Counted from the stretch's first letter, positions 29,955 to 39,891 are shown. The stretch is 64,000 nucleotides of DNA from Helicobacter sp. 11S02596-1 (GCF_002272825.1 NZ_MLAM01000001.1:1-64000); one strand, 5' to 3'. The notes: generated from the sequence alone by a model not told the origin. Numbers and translations: made by a program.

Positions 29955-30461
29955 TCAATGGGTAATGTAATGGGTAAATTTCTCATAGGATTTTTCTGTA
30001 TTTTTGATAAATGTATCATCAGTGCTCAATCCCAAAGCTTTGGCATAAAAACTAGGTTTCACAAAGCCCACAAACACTTTTTTGTCTCTTTCATAAATCA
30101 AAACTTTCATCGGCAATTCAATAGCTAGATTGGGGACTTCTTTCATCTTGCCTGTGCCTACGGCAGGATTGCCAAACACAACGACACTCGTAGGGGGCAA
30201 TGTCTGGTGAAATTCACTGGCAGCCTCAGAATGATCAAGAATCGCAAAAAGCTTTATTTTTTGCTGTTTGATGAGATCCTTAGCTCGATTAAGCGTAGTC
30301 TGAAAATCATAATGGCTTATCTTCAAACTTAAATACTCGGGATTATATTGGGAAATACTCGCTGGTTTGACTTCCAAATCTTTCACTTTATACACCTCTT
30401 GAACTTGATGAGCAAAAACAAAACTTGTCAATAAACACGCAACCATTGCAACTTTTTTCAT
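29955..30461 (-). CDS. DUF302 exported protein
   Basis: From the ATG at 30461 (AAAGGAG seven bases upstream) the product has 168 residues and a signal peptide ending FVFAHQ. The body matches DUF302: DFQTTLNRAKDLIKQQKIKLFAILDHSEAA, then VVFGNPAVGTGKM and LPMKVLIYERDKKVFVGF. The longer frame from 30500 lacks a ribosome site. DUF302 proteins are small and of unclear role; some occur with sulfur or metal genes. It appears monocistronic. Confidence 0.82.
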   Translation of the reverse strand: MKKVAMVACLLTSFVFAHQVQEVYKVKDLEVKPASISQYNPEYLSLKISHYDFQTTLNRAKDLIKQQKIKLFAILDHSEAASEFHQTLPPTSVVVFGNPAVGTGKMKEVPNLAIELPMKVLIYERDKKVFVGFVKPSFYAKALGLSTDDTFIKNTEKSYEKFTHYITH

Positions 30462-30689
30462 AAGCAAACTCCTTTGATAAATAAAACACATTTTAGTCAA
30501 AATTATTCAATATCCAAATTTTCAATAGTGATTTTGATATTTATCTACTAATATTAAAATTTCTCAACAAAAACAGAAGCCACAAAATTTATTACACACC
30601 CAACAAAAGCTACAAAGTTTAAAATTCATTGCCACCAAGTGTATTTAAAATAATCGTTTGATAGCGTTGTGGGTCTATAAAAATTCTTG

Positions 30690-30730
30690 GGATAAGAAAA
30701 GACCTATTTTGAACCCTGCCAAATAGGTCT
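30690..30730 (-). terminator. Rho-independent terminator of the ppiC-fba-efp transcript
   Basis: On the minus strand a perfect 10-bp stem (AGACCTATTT/AAATAGGTCT, at 30721-30730 and 30700-30709) with an 11-base loop is followed by TTTCTTATC. It lies 75 bases beyond the efp stop. I see nothing else in 30462-30804. Confidence 0.75.
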
Positions 30731-30804
30731 AAAAGCAGGAAAATATCTCACTACCAACAAACAGCGAGGCAGATAATAAAAGAATATATGAATAAAAATA
30801 TAGA

Positions 30805-31368
30805 TTATTTGACTTTTTCTACATATTCGGAGGTTTCCGTATTTACCCGAATTACCTCACCCTCCAGCACGTGGAAAGGAATCTGTACAACAGCCCCGGT
30901 TTCAAGTGTTGCGGGCTTTTTGCTCGCACTCGAAGTGTCGCCCTTAAAATTTGGCGCCGTTTCGATGATCTTTAGCTCAACAATCTGAGGCACATCGACC
31001 GAAATTGCTTTATTATTATGGAAAAGAATCTGCACATTCATCCCATCAAGCATCCATTTTGAAACATCACCAACCTGGTCATCATTGAGAGCGACTTGCT
31101 CATATGTTTGCGCATCCATAAACTGATAGGTATCGCCATCGTGATAGAGATACTGCATTGTCTTTTCAACTAGATTGGGTTCTTCGCATTTGTCGCCTGC
31201 GTGAAATGTTTTTTCAATCACTTTTCCATCCAAAAATGACTTGATTTTTGCACGAACAAACGCCGCCCCTTTGCCGGGCTTAACGTGTTGGTATTCTACG
31301 ATTCGATAGGGAATGCCCTCTATCTCGATTTTTAAGCCTTTTTTTAATTCGCTCATTCCTATTGCCAT
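30805..31368 (-). CDS. efp: Elongation factor P
   Basis: The 187-residue product ([18 protein letters not shown]...) has the three beta-barrel EF-P layout. The tip loop is [10 protein letters not shown] with lysine 33, the residue that is modified in some bacteria. GAGGAG is before two adjacent ATGs; I use the second (31368), which gives the usual length. EF-P relieves ribosome stalling at proline runs. It lies 10 bases downstream of the aldolase gene, and a terminator follows. Confidence 0.96.
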   Translation of the reverse strand: MAIGMSELKKGLKIEIEGIPYRIVEYQHVKPGKGAAFVRAKIKSFLDGKVIEKTFHAGDKCEEPNLVEKTMQYLYHDGDTYQFMDAQTYEQVALNDDQVGDVSKWMLDGMNVQILFHNNKAISVDVPQIVELKIIETAPNFKGDTSSASKKPATLETGAVVQIPFHVLEGEVIRVNTETSEYVEKVK

Positions 31369-31378
31369 CATCTCTCCT

Positions 31379-32305
31379 CTAGCCTATCTTATTAGCACTA
31401 CCCAATAAGTGCATTCTCTCAAAAACCACTTTTTTAATAGCTTGCATACCAGGAGCAAAAAACTTCCTCAAATCAAACTGGGTTTTGTCCTCATTGCCAA
31501 CGCGCCTAACTTCTGCAATAAAAGCAATCCGCAAGTCAGTATCGGTATTGACCTTGTTGATACCCCCTGCGATGGCTTCTTGCAAAAATTCAAATGGCAC
31601 ACCCTTGCTCCCTTTGAGATCCCCGCCGGTCTTCAAAAACGATTCGCGCACATCATTTGGTATCGCACTCGCCCCGTGTAGCACCAGAGGAATATTTGTC
31701 AATCGTTTGACTTCTTGGAGACGCTCAAAATCAAGCTTTGGCTCGCCTTTGAATTTAAATGCCCCGTGGCTAGTCCCGATCGCTGGAGCAAGATAATCAA
31801 CCTTGGATTCCCTAACAAAAATCTCTGCTTCTTTGGGATTTACCAAAACGGCATCTTTTTCATCTACAGAGATATTGTCTTCAATACCCATCAATCTGCC
31901 TAATTCCGCCTCGACACTCACGCCAGCATTATGGGCAAATGCGACAACCTTACTCGTTAATTCCAGATTTTCCTCAAAAGGGTGATGGGACGCATCAATC
32001 ATCACAGAGGTAAAACCAGCTTCAATTGCTTTTTGGCAACTCTCAAACGTCGTGCCGTGATCCAAATGCAATGCCACAGGAATATGCGGGTAGCGATTTG
32101 CCATCGTTTTAGCCATCCCCACGACCATATCCATACCCATATACTTGATCGCTCCCTCACTCGCTTGGATAAATAGCGGGGAGCTTGCCTCATTAGCAGC
32201 TTCAAAAATTGCGTTTAACATTTCAAAATTTACAAAATTAAAAGCCCCAACCCCATAACGCTCTCTATGCGCCTTTTGTAAAATCTCATTGCCGACAACG
32301 AGCAT
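31379..32305 (-). CDS. fbaA: Class II fructose-bisphosphate aldolase
   Basis: The 308-residue protein has the zinc and catalytic residues of class II aldolases: [11 protein letters not shown] with H80, D82 and H83, [14 protein letters not shown], and [10 protein letters not shown]. It serves glycolysis and gluconeogenesis. It lies 16 bases after ppiC and before efp; the same three-gene order occurs in H. pylori. Confidence 0.96.
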   Translation of the reverse strand: MLVVGNEILQKAHRERYGVGAFNFVNFEMLNAIFEAANEASSPLFIQASEGAIKYMGMDMVVGMAKTMANRYPHIPVALHLDHGTTFESCQKAIEAGFTSVMIDASHHPFEENLELTSKVVAFAHNAGVSVEAELGRLMGIEDNISVDEKDAVLVNPKEAEIFVRESKVDYLAPAIGTSHGAFKFKGEPKLDFERLQEVKRLTNIPLVLHGASAIPNDVRESFLKTGGDLKGSKGVPFEFLQEAIAGGINKVNTDTDLRIAFIAEVRRVGNEDKTQFDLRKFFAPGMQAIKKVVFERMHLLGSANKIG

Positions 32306-32321
32306 ACAGAGACCCCTTTCT

Positions 32322-33155
32322 TTATTTTGTAATATTAATCTTTGCGTTTTTCCTCAATGCCTGGATTTTCTTTTGCATATCTTCTTGAAACTTTTTCTCT
32401 TTCAACATCGCTTCAATGCTTTGTTTTGCTTGGTCAAATGTATAAGTAATCGGGTCGTTTTTCTTGATGAGATAAATAATATGATAACCAAATTCTGTTT
32501 TTACAGGTGTTTTTGTATAAGTGCCGGGCTTGAGATCAAAAGCAGCCTTAGAAAATTCAGGCACCATTCGATTTTTTTGGAAATTTCCCAAATCCCCACC
32601 ATTTTGAGTATTTTTTGTATTAGGATCAATCGAATCTTTATTAGCCAATTCGATAAATTTAGCTTCAACCTTTGCCTTAGGGGTTTTATTCAACTCAGAA
32701 ATAATTTTCTTAGCCTCATCTTCAGTTTTTACAAGAATATGGCGTGCGTGGGCTTCTTGCTGGATAAATTGATCTTTATGTTCATCATAATATTTTTTCA
32801 AATCAGCTTCAGGTATTTTTATTTTTTCAATCTCTTTTGCTTGTTTCTTTGCCCAAAGTTCTACTAAAAGTTGTTTTTTAAACGCTTCAACGGCAGATTT
32901 AAAATCAGCTGAATCCTCAACTTTTTCTTTTTTGGCTTGTTTTTCAATCAAGATATTATTGATGGCTTGATCCAACAAAGCTTTTTTCTGATCATCTTTG
33001 AGGGTATCAAAATTAAAATTAGGCACACGTTGCTTGATAATATCAAAATCTTTTTCTGTAATCGCTGTGCCATCAACCGTAGCAAGGGTCTTCGCTGCTG
33101 CAAATCCAACACATATAGCACTCACAAGAATCAGACTGACTAGACTTTTCTTCAT
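32322..33155 (-). CDS. Exported peptidyl-prolyl isomerase (parvulin type, CBF2/PpiC-like)
   Basis: The 277-residue protein has a signal peptide (MKKSLVSLILVSAICVGFAAA), a SurA-like N-terminal helical region and a parvulin domain (QEAHARHILVKTEDEAKKII ... GGDLGNFQKNRMVPEF ... VKTEFGYHIIYL). It helps fold secreted or outer-membrane proteins and corresponds to the H. pylori cell-binding factor 2. It heads the ppiC-fba-efp transcript. Confidence 0.92.
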   Translation of the reverse strand: MKKSLVSLILVSAICVGFAAAKTLATVDGTAITEKDFDIIKQRVPNFNFDTLKDDQKKALLDQAINNILIEKQAKKEKVEDSADFKSAVEAFKKQLLVELWAKKQAKEIEKIKIPEADLKKYYDEHKDQFIQQEAHARHILVKTEDEAKKIISELNKTPKAKVEAKFIELANKDSIDPNTKNTQNGGDLGNFQKNRMVPEFSKAAFDLKPGTYTKTPVKTEFGYHIIYLIKKNDPITYTFDQAKQSIEAMLKEKKFQEDMQKKIQALRKNAKINITK

Positions 33156-33294
33156 TATTTAAATCTCCATATTTGAAATTTGACGCCATCATCATTATGC
33201 TACGAGGCGACATATCCCGTAATCTTACCTTTTTTAAACTTAAATAAAGTCAATAAAAGATAAGTTTTTATATAAAATCCTTAAAGGCGAAATT

Positions 33295-34005
33295 ATGCTA
33301 AATATCGTGAAAAAAAGCTGGGAAGATTTTTTTAGTCTAAAAATGTTGATTCTAAACATCATCCCAATCCTCATCGGCGTGCTATTTTGGGGAACGCTGC
33401 TGTTTTATTTCAGTGAGGATATTTTTGGTTGGCTTAGCCACCTTTTGCCTACAAGCTGGCAAGATTTATCCGGGCATCAAGGCTTTTTTGCAAGCATCTG
33501 GAATGTATTTATCAAATCCCTACTTTACATCTTGTTAATATTTTTTATCATTATCCTCACGCTCATTGGCAATGTCTTTATTTCTATTTTTTACACGCCC
33601 ATTGTGATTGGCTATCTCCACAAAAAATATTATCGCAACATAGAACTCCAAGCTTTTGGAGGGATTGCTTTATCACTAGCCTACTTTACCAAATCATTTG
33701 CTTATTTTATTTTATTTGCCCTCATCCTCACCCCACTTTATTTCTTGCCGTTTATAGGGATTTTTGCCGCTTTGATCCCGCATTTTTTCTTTTTCAAAAA
33801 TACGATGTTATTTGATGTGGGGAGTTCTATTTTTGAAAAACCCGCTTATGATTTGATTTTATCCCAACACAAAGCCAAAAACTTTCAAATAACAGCACTA
33901 GCCTACGCATTTTCACTCATACCTATTTTTAACTTTTTTGCGACATTATTGCAAACCATCATTATCGCAAGGTATCTCCTTGAAGTCAAACAAAAAACGA
34001 GTTGA
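33295..34005 (+). CDS. EI24/CysZ-like membrane protein
   Basis: The 236-residue protein has four or more hydrophobic segments and the EI24-family pattern (FISIFYTPIVIGYLHKKYYR). CysZ-type members import sulfate, but many Helicobacter relatives are uncharacterised and no cys gene is adjacent. It is divergent from ppiC, as in H. pylori. Its last 20 bases overlap the convergent crcB gene. Confidence 0.75.
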   Translation: MLNIVKKSWEDFFSLKMLILNIIPILIGVLFWGTLLFYFSEDIFGWLSHLLPTSWQDLSGHQGFFASIWNVFIKSLLYILLIFFIIILTLIGNVFISIFYTPIVIGYLHKKYYRNIELQAFGGIALSLAYFTKSFAYFILFALILTPLYFLPFIGIFAALIPHFFFFKNTMLFDVGSSIFEKPAYDLILSQHKAKNFQITALAYAFSLIPIFNFFATLLQTIIIARYLLEVKQKTS

Positions 34006-34378
34006 AAAGCATTTTTGACAAACACCACCCTAGCCCAACCAGTAGCAATCCGAAGATATTCGTGCCCAAAACATAAACAGACGCTTTGAAAAACTCTTTT
34101 TGAGCAAGCATATCAAATGCCTCCATCCCAAAAGATGAAAATGTCGTAAATCCTCCCAAAACCCCAACAATAAAAAATACTCTAAAATCAGCCCCTAAAA
34201 CCTTGTATGCGAATAAAAAACTGGCAAACCCGATCAAAAAACTGCCGATGAGATTCACGCCCAATGTCCCCAGAGGAAATCCCCCGATCGCTACAAATTG
34301 CAACACCAATACCTTGCCCAACCAATACCGCAACACACTACCAAGCCCACCACCCAAAGCAACCAAAGCAAAATCCAT
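33986..34378 (-). CDS. crcB: Fluoride channel CrcB/Fluc
   Basis: The 130-residue protein has four transmembrane helices and the Fluc signatures GGGLGSVLRYWLG, GTLGVNLIGSFLIGF and GVLGGFTTFSSFG. As a dimer it exports fluoride. No fluoride riboswitch fits in the 9 bases separating it from hemD, so it is probably constitutive within the accC-hemD-crcB transcript. Confidence 0.94.
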   Translation of the reverse strand: MDFALVALGGGLGSVLRYWLGKVLVLQFVAIGGFPLGTLGVNLIGSFLIGFASFLFAYKVLGADFRVFFIVGVLGGFTTFSSFGMEAFDMLAQKEFFKASVYVLGTNIFGLLLVGLGWCLSKMLFNSFFV

Positions 34379-34387
34379 CCGCTCCTC

Positions 34388-35086
34388 CTAAGGAAGTTTC
34401 AATGCCAATTCTTTTGCGAACTCAATACAGCTATCAATGCTTTGTGCGGGGCTTACAAACCCCTCCACTTCGCTATCAAACACCCCAAATGTCGTCATCC
34501 CAATCGCCACAGCGCTATAGCTACCATCCCAACCAAAATTTTGTTTGAAAGCCAGATAATGGCTAGGCGCAGTAAAAATCAAGATCGATCGGGGCAATGG
34601 CTTGAATGTCTTATCCACGATATTGGTTTTGTTCTCATAGGCGATGATTTGTTTGAGCTTGATTTTAGCTTCTGCGAGCTTGACATCAAGCCCTGAAACA
34701 ATCTTTTTCGCCCGAAAATACAGGGGTTTTCTGTTTTTGAGCAACGGGATAATCTCGCTTGAAAACCCCGCCCCGTGCGAATCCAAACCAATGTATTCCA
34801 CCTTGAAACCCGCACTTTCTAGCTTTTGGGCGGTATTTTCTCCGATGACAAATGCGGGTATCTGCCTGAAAACTTCCAATTCAGGGTATTCTTGCATATT
34901 TTTTACCAACGATTTGACCGCATATCTTGAGGTAAAAATCAGTGCATCGACACTTTTTTCAATCCGATACAAATCAATATGTTGCTCTACGATGGATTTT
35001 TTGATAGGCAAAAGCTCGATTTTATTGACGACTAAGGTTTTTACTTTGGGATCTTCTTTTGAATTAATCAAAACAATCTCACGCAT
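34388..35086 (-). CDS. hemD: Uroporphyrinogen-III synthase
   Basis: The 232-residue protein has the weakly conserved two-lobed HemD pattern: DALIFTSRYAVKSL early, FVIGENTAQKLESAGF in the middle, and ILIFTAPSHYLAF plus VAIGMTTFGVF late. It closes the tetrapyrrole ring in haem synthesis. It starts 21 bases after accC. Family assignment is good despite the low conservation of HemD. Confidence 0.85.
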   Translation of the reverse strand: MREIVLINSKEDPKVKTLVVNKIELLPIKKSIVEQHIDLYRIEKSVDALIFTSRYAVKSLVKNMQEYPELEVFRQIPAFVIGENTAQKLESAGFKVEYIGLDSHGAGFSSEIIPLLKNRKPLYFRAKKIVSGLDVKLAEAKIKLKQIIAYENKTNIVDKTFKPLPRSILIFTAPSHYLAFKQNFGWDGSYSAVAIGMTTFGVFDSEVEGFVSPAQSIDSCIEFAKELALKLP

Positions 35087-35107
35087 TATCTTGCCTCACA
35101 AAATCCA

Positions 35108-36526
35108 CTATGCCAATCCATATCTCGCACCAATCGCATTAGCAACCGCCACAAAAACCTCATCGGGAGCGCCTTGGGGCAACAAATCAGGCAAATACGT
35201 CTCGATATAAGAAGTATCAAAATCCCCACGCCCAAAATTCTTTTCCTTGCAGATATTGAGCAAAAACTCTGTGGTAGTCTTGATACCCTCGACTTTAAAT
35301 TCATTCAACGCACGAATCATCTTATTGACCGCCAAAGAATAGCTACTCGCACGCACAATGACCTTTGCAACCATCGAATCATAATGCGGGGGGATAATAT
35401 AATCTTTATAAATACAACTATCAATACGCACAAAAGGCCCTAATGCCGGATAATAACCAACGATTTTTCCGGGATTTGGGGCAAAATCTTTATGGACATC
35501 TTCCGCATTGATTCTTGCTTCGATCGCAAAGCCTTGGGGCTTGACATCACTTTGGAGAAGTTCGAGCAACTCCCCACTCGCAATGCGAATCTGCCTAGCA
35601 ACCAAATCCAATCCCGTGATTTCTTCGGTAACGCCGTGTTCGACTTGGATACGGGTATTCATCTCCATAAAATAAAATTCATTATTTTCATCAAGCAAAA
35701 ACTCCACGGTCCCGGCGTTGCTATAGCCTGAAACCTTAGCTGCTCTAACAGCAGCTGCCCCCATCCTACGGCGCAAATCCTCTCCCATCAACGGGCTAGG
35801 CGCAATCTCTAAAAGCTTTTGATGGCGACGCTGGATAGAGCAATCCCTCTCAAGCAAATGGATAACATTCCCATAATTATCCGCAAGGATTTGAAATTCG
35901 ATATGGCGAGGATTTTGGATATATTTTTCCATAAAAACATCATCATTTTTAAAAAACGCCTTGGCTTCCCGCTTGCACGCTTCAAAACTAGCTAACAAAT
36001 CCTTTTCTTCAAAAACCACACGGATTCCCCTGCCCCCGCCTCCAGCACTGGCTTTGAGTATGATAGGGTAGCCGATTTTATCGGCAAGATTTTTGATTTC
36101 ATCAGGGGTGTTTTGATTGAGCGCTTGCGTGCCTGGGACAATAGGAATACCATTGCACGCCATCAATGCGCGGGCTTGATTTTTATCCCCCATTTTTGCT
36201 ATGACTTCCGGACTTGGTCCAATAAATACAAGCCCGGCTTCCAAGACCTTTCTGGCAAAATCAGCATTTTCGCTCAAAAATCCATAACCCGGATGGATCG
36301 CCTCCGCCCCGCTTTCTTTGGCAGCTTTGATGATGGTATCTGCGTCTAAATACCCCTTGAGCGGTTCTTTGCTCACCATATAGGCTTCATCTGCCATCTT
36401 GATATGCAAAGAATCCCTATCCGCCTCAGAATAAATCGCCACGCTTTTGACGTGCAAATCATTGCAAGCACGGATAATACGGACGGCTATTTCACCTCGG
36501 TTGGCAATCAATATTTTTCTAAACAT
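35108..36526 (-). CDS. accC: Biotin carboxylase subunit of acetyl-CoA carboxylase
   Basis: The 472-residue ATP-grasp enzyme starts MFRKILIANRGEIAVRIIRA. It has the glycine-rich ATP loop KASAGGGGRGIR and the metal-binding MEMNTRIQVEHGVTEEITG. It carboxylates biotin on AccB in the first step of fatty-acid synthesis. accB is not adjacent within the window. It heads the transcript with hemD and crcB. Confidence 0.95.
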   Translation of the reverse strand: MFRKILIANRGEIAVRIIRACNDLHVKSVAIYSEADRDSLHIKMADEAYMVSKEPLKGYLDADTIIKAAKESGAEAIHPGYGFLSENADFARKVLEAGLVFIGPSPEVIAKMGDKNQARALMACNGIPIVPGTQALNQNTPDEIKNLADKIGYPIILKASAGGGGRGIRVVFEEKDLLASFEACKREAKAFFKNDDVFMEKYIQNPRHIEFQILADNYGNVIHLLERDCSIQRRHQKLLEIAPSPLMGEDLRRRMGAAAVRAAKVSGYSNAGTVEFLLDENNEFYFMEMNTRIQVEHGVTEEITGLDLVARQIRIASGELLELLQSDVKPQGFAIEARINAEDVHKDFAPNPGKIVGYYPALGPFVRIDSCIYKDYIIPPHYDSMVAKVIVRASSYSLAVNKMIRALNEFKVEGIKTTTEFLLNICKEKNFGRGDFDTSYIETYLPDLLPQGAPDEVFVAVANAIGARYGLA

Positions 36527-36629
36527 CGCCTCGTCATCCTTTTTTATACGATTTTAGCAAAAATAAACTGACACCAACCTATCAAATCAAATTGTTCGCA
36601 CCCATTACGCATTTTCTACAATAAGGGCT

Positions 36630-36815
36630 TTTGATGGGCTTTTTTGTGCAAGGAGGCCGTGCGGTGCGAGATGGGACAACAAAAAGGCGGAGGCAAAAAG
36701 AGCAACAGGCAGGGCAAAGATGAGTAAAGAGAAACGGCGGGCAAGGAAAAAAGGTGATAGTAAGGAAAAAAGGTGATAGCGAGAGGCAAAGAGGCGGGGT
36801 AGTCTGCAAAAAAAG
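36630..36815. other. Purine-rich gene-free stretch with an 18-bp tandem repeat
   Basis: The region between accC and the tautomerase gene (36527-36820) has strong strand asymmetry, being purine-rich on the plus strand. AAGGAAAAAAGGTGATAG occurs twice (36743-36760 and 36762-36779). AGTCT/AGACT near 36801-36818 can form a small hairpin after the tautomerase stop. The open frame on the minus strand here is low-complexity and not convincing. Confidence 0.5.
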
Positions 36816-36820
36816 ACTGC

Positions 36821-37039
36821 TTAAGTATTGGGAAGATTCTTTTTTTCTAATTGATCCAAATCGCTCAAGAGATTTTCTCCCTTAGCAAAACTATCCCTTT
36901 CAAACTCCGTAAAACTCACATAAACGCTCGCTTTTGGTTTGTTTGCGATTCTTTCTAACGAATCTGAAATATCCTTTGCAATCGCACGTTTTTGCTCAGC
37001 ACTCAATTTACCCCCAACCTTAACATCAACATAAGGCAT
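36821..37039 (-). CDS. 4-oxalocrotonate tautomerase-family protein
   Basis: The 72-residue protein begins MPYVDVKVGG; proline 2 becomes the N-terminal catalytic proline after methionine removal. The rest (LSAEQKRAIAKDISDSLERI) fits the 4-OT family, known in H. pylori as DmpI. The physiological substrate is unknown. It lies 11 bases after the outer-membrane protein gene, and GGAGTTTCA precedes the ATG. Confidence 0.88.
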   Translation of the reverse strand: MPYVDVKVGGKLSAEQKRAIAKDISDSLERIANKPKASVYVSFTEFERDSFAKGENLLSDLDQLEKKNLPNT

Positions 37040-37050
37040 TGAAACTCCTT

Positions 37051-38811
37051 TTACCAGCTAAATCCGCCACCAAGCTTCACACTTAGATAGCTCGGAACAC
37101 TATAACTTGCAACCCTTGTGGTTTTGAGACTAGACTGCACAGCCAAGTCCAAGAAGCCCAAAATATTGATACCGCCCGTCAAAATCACACCCTCGTGCGT
37201 CTGGCTTTTTAGATCGCTCATCGCCCCAAACCTAAAATCAATATATTTCAGATCGACCATCATTCCCCCGCCAATCATTTGATTTTGTGGGGACAGGATC
37301 GAAAGGGTATGATTGGGCTTGAGATCCATATCCATCGCAAAAGACAAGATTTTCCATTCATAAGCAATGCCCGCACGCAACTGCGAATTTAAAATAATCT
37401 TATGATTATCATTGACCTTGATAGCAGGCTCGTTGATATTTTTTGCCACCACGCCCAAACTAAAGCCTTTCACATCATACAACACCCCCAAATCTATCCC
37501 AAAAGTCGATTGTTTGGAAGCATTTTGCAAATCCATATCGCCGAATGACTTGGTAATGCTATCAATAGATCCCGTTTTATCGACGCTATAGCCCATACCA
37601 AAAATATATTTCGCAGTTAGCCCCATAGAAAAATTCCCTATCGGGGTAGAAAACGCCTGCCCATACCCAATAGGAACTTCGCTCAAAGCGATGGCTTGCC
37701 CATAGATGTAGTGTTGGGCATTAGGGCTTAGCAAAGAAGAATTTTCGTATTTAGTCTTGTCAGCATTATTGAGTTTGATGTCATTACCATTGACACCTAC
37801 TTCGATATACTTCCCGCCTGATTCGATGATGATTTGATTATGACTATCATCAAATGCCGCACTCGCTGAAGCAAACGCACTCCCAAACACGCCAAATGCG
37901 ATCGCCCCTCGCTTATTTGGGCCATTACCCCCTATTTGAAAGACCAAACCATTTTGCGAAGTAATATCCAGATTGTTTGATTTGAGGGCATTCTGGATCG
38001 TATTGACATCTTGGATAAAGCGATCAAGCCCGGGATTACTCCCTTTAGCCAACGTAATGCCTCCAAGTTTTTCTAATATCTTATCCACGCTGGGATTTTT
38101 CTCATTAAACAAATCTATCAAGCCCGAAATATTGCTCGTGTCAATGTTTTCGACAATGCCTGCGAGCAGATCAGCCCCCTCGCCACCCGTTTTTTTGGTT
38201 GCCTCGACGATATTTTGTTTGAGGCTTTCTGCTGCATTGGGATTATTTTGGACCGCCTCTTTAAATTTCTCTGCAACGCCAGTCAAATCAGTGGCACTTT
38301 TAATTTCATCAGCATTGCCACCGGCACTGGTTACAATGTTTACCAAAAAATTTTGGACATCTTGATCGGTCTTGAGTCCTGTTCCATTGTAGTTGATATT
38401 TTTCAGCACATCAGCAAATAGCCCACTCGCCTCAAGATCTTTAGGAGAAGAAATAGCCCGCATAACCGGCGTTGCCCCACCAATCGCGCCCCCTATGGCT
38501 TTGGTAGTTGCACTCGAGTCAAAAATACCTGCGATATTGCTGGGCGTATCTTGGAGATTTTGATAATCCACGCTCGCCAAGGACAATAGATTGGTTTCTT
38601 TGATATGCACCCCAAAACTATAGGCAATGCGGGATTTTTTATCGACACCCAAAAGCGCAGGATTGTAGTAGAGCGCCCATTGGGAATTTTTCAAAGCCAC
38701 CCCCGCCCCGCCCATACTCGCAGAGATATTTCCCATCCCGCCAAACTCCAACGCCTCTGCCCCCACGCCCAAAAGCGAGCTTGCCAAAATAATCTTAGAA
38801 ATCTTATTCAT
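37051..38811 (-). CDS. TraF-like outer-membrane/exported protein
   Basis: The 586-residue protein has a signal peptide (KIILASSLLGVGAEA) and starts the mature part with FGGMGNISASMGGAGVALKN, followed by ALYYNPALLG. This is the pattern of the plasmid-transfer-TraF/PorV-FadL-like family found in Campylobacterota. The C-terminal half alternates strand-like segments and ends in a terminal aromatic (GGGFSW), as outer-membrane barrels do. A long helical, D/N-rich insert occupies about residues 80-290. No conjugation gene is near, so the family name says little about function. Confidence 0.72.
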   Translation of the reverse strand: MNKISKIILASSLLGVGAEALEFGGMGNISASMGGAGVALKNSQWALYYNPALLGVDKKSRIAYSFGVHIKETNLLSLASVDYQNLQDTPSNIAGIFDSSATTKAIGGAIGGATPVMRAISSPKDLEASGLFADVLKNINYNGTGLKTDQDVQNFLVNIVTSAGGNADEIKSATDLTGVAEKFKEAVQNNPNAAESLKQNIVEATKKTGGEGADLLAGIVENIDTSNISGLIDLFNEKNPSVDKILEKLGGITLAKGSNPGLDRFIQDVNTIQNALKSNNLDITSQNGLVFQIGGNGPNKRGAIAFGVFGSAFASASAAFDDSHNQIIIESGGKYIEVGVNGNDIKLNNADKTKYENSSLLSPNAQHYIYGQAIALSEVPIGYGQAFSTPIGNFSMGLTAKYIFGMGYSVDKTGSIDSITKSFGDMDLQNASKQSTFGIDLGVLYDVKGFSLGVVAKNINEPAIKVNDNHKIILNSQLRAGIAYEWKILSFAMDMDLKPNHTLSILSPQNQMIGGGMMVDLKYIDFRFGAMSDLKSQTHEGVILTGGINILGFLDLAVQSSLKTTRVASYSVPSYLSVKLGGGFSW

Positions 38812-38823
38812 ATTTTCCTCTCC

Positions 38824-39615
38824 TCATCTGATGATGACAACTTCTTCTTCAAGATGCTTGCCATACGCTTCAAACACCCGTTTTTTTGCCAAATCAATCA
38901 GGCTAATAGCTTCTTCAAAGCGCCCCTTGCCCAGATTTACCAAAAAATTGGCGTGTTCGCTAGAAAATCCTATGCCCCCATTGCGATAGCCTTTTAGCCC
39001 TACTGCCTCAAGCAACCTACCCGCAAAATCGCCGGGCGGGTTTTTGAAGCAACTCCCACAACTTGGCTTTTTTGGATGGCTTACACGCATAGAGGCAAAC
39101 ACCTCGCGCAATGATTCATCAAAACCGGTGATTTTTTTGAATCTCGCTGCAAAAATCACCCCATCAATCCCGCTGTTGCGATAACCCATCGGTAAATCTT
39201 CTATCGCTTGCCATTCCCCATCGACACACACCGAATGCAAGATATTTTTGATTTCATAGGCTTTCATTCCGGCGTTCATTTTTACCAGCCCGCCAAGACT
39301 ACCGGGCAAGGCAGACAAAAACTCCAAGCCCCCCAGATTAGCGTCTCTAAAATACGCATAAAGCTTGCGAGCACTCACAAACCCGCCCGCCTCGATAACA
39401 TCGCCTAAATCGTGGATATAATCGTATTGCTCGCCCAAAATAGCGATGTTTTTGGCATCAGGAGAAACGAGCAGATTATTCCCATAGCCTACGATACGAA
39501 GCTCTGCGTGCGAGTCAAAATCCCCCATCGCCTCTGGTGTATCTATCACCCGCACACTCAAAGCACCCCCAACCTTAATGCTAGAATATTTTGAAAAATC
39601 GATCGTTTTACTCAT
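38824..39615 (-). CDS. murB: UDP-N-acetylenolpyruvoylglucosamine reductase
   Basis: The 263-residue FAD enzyme has the family landmarks SALPGSLGGLVKMNAGM, YRNSGI and GSCFKNPPGDFAGRLLEAVGLKG, plus a terminal glutamate-containing segment. It is a short form as in H. pylori. It reduces the enolpyruvyl group in UDP-MurNAc synthesis. It follows fliQ by 9 bases, an order known in Helicobacter. Confidence 0.94.
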   Translation of the reverse strand: MSKTIDFSKYSSIKVGGALSVRVIDTPEAMGDFDSHAELRIVGYGNNLLVSPDAKNIAILGEQYDYIHDLGDVIEAGGFVSARKLYAYFRDANLGGLEFLSALPGSLGGLVKMNAGMKAYEIKNILHSVCVDGEWQAIEDLPMGYRNSGIDGVIFAARFKKITGFDESLREVFASMRVSHPKKPSCGSCFKNPPGDFAGRLLEAVGLKGYRNGGIGFSSEHANFLVNLGKGRFEEAISLIDLAKKRVFEAYGKHLEEEVVIIR

Positions 39616-39624
39616 AATGTAGCC

Positions 39625-39891
39625 TCATAGCGCAAACTTGGGGATAAGATTGATAAGCATTTTTGTATAATCCAAAAGCATATTCAACATCCACGGCATT
39701 GTAAGGATCACCACGCCGATAACAGCCAAGATCTTAGGAACAAATGATAAGGTCATCTCATTGATTTGCGTCGTGGCTTGAAAAATACTCACCAAAAGCC
39801 CCACGATAAGCCCTGCCAAAAGTATCGGCAAAGAAATAATCAGGGTGATTTTATAAGTCTCTATCGCCAATCCCATCAACTGCGATTCCAT
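39625..39891 (-). CDS. fliQ: Flagellar export apparatus protein FliQ
   Basis: From 39891 the product is 88 residues (MESQLMGLAIETYKITLII...), the standard FliQ length, with two transmembrane helices and the conserved SIFQATTQINEMTLSF. AAGGAG lies before this ATG; the 24-base longer frame is not supported. FliQ is part of the FliPQR gate of the flagellar type III secretion system. Confidence 0.96.
   Translation of the reverse strand: MESQLMGLAIETYKITLIISLPILLAGLIVGLLVSIFQATTQINEMTLSFVPKILAVIGVVILTMPWMLNMLLDYTKMLINLIPKFAL

Noticed and set aside
34264-34696. Overlapping plus-strand frames opposite crcB and hemD
   Set aside because: They are antisense shadows of well-supported crcB and hemD genes, with no ribosome sites.
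36582-36809. 75-codon frame on the minus strand rich in P, L, F and C
   Set aside because: It is the complement of a purine-rich low-complexity stretch containing a tandem repeat, without ribosome site or domain.
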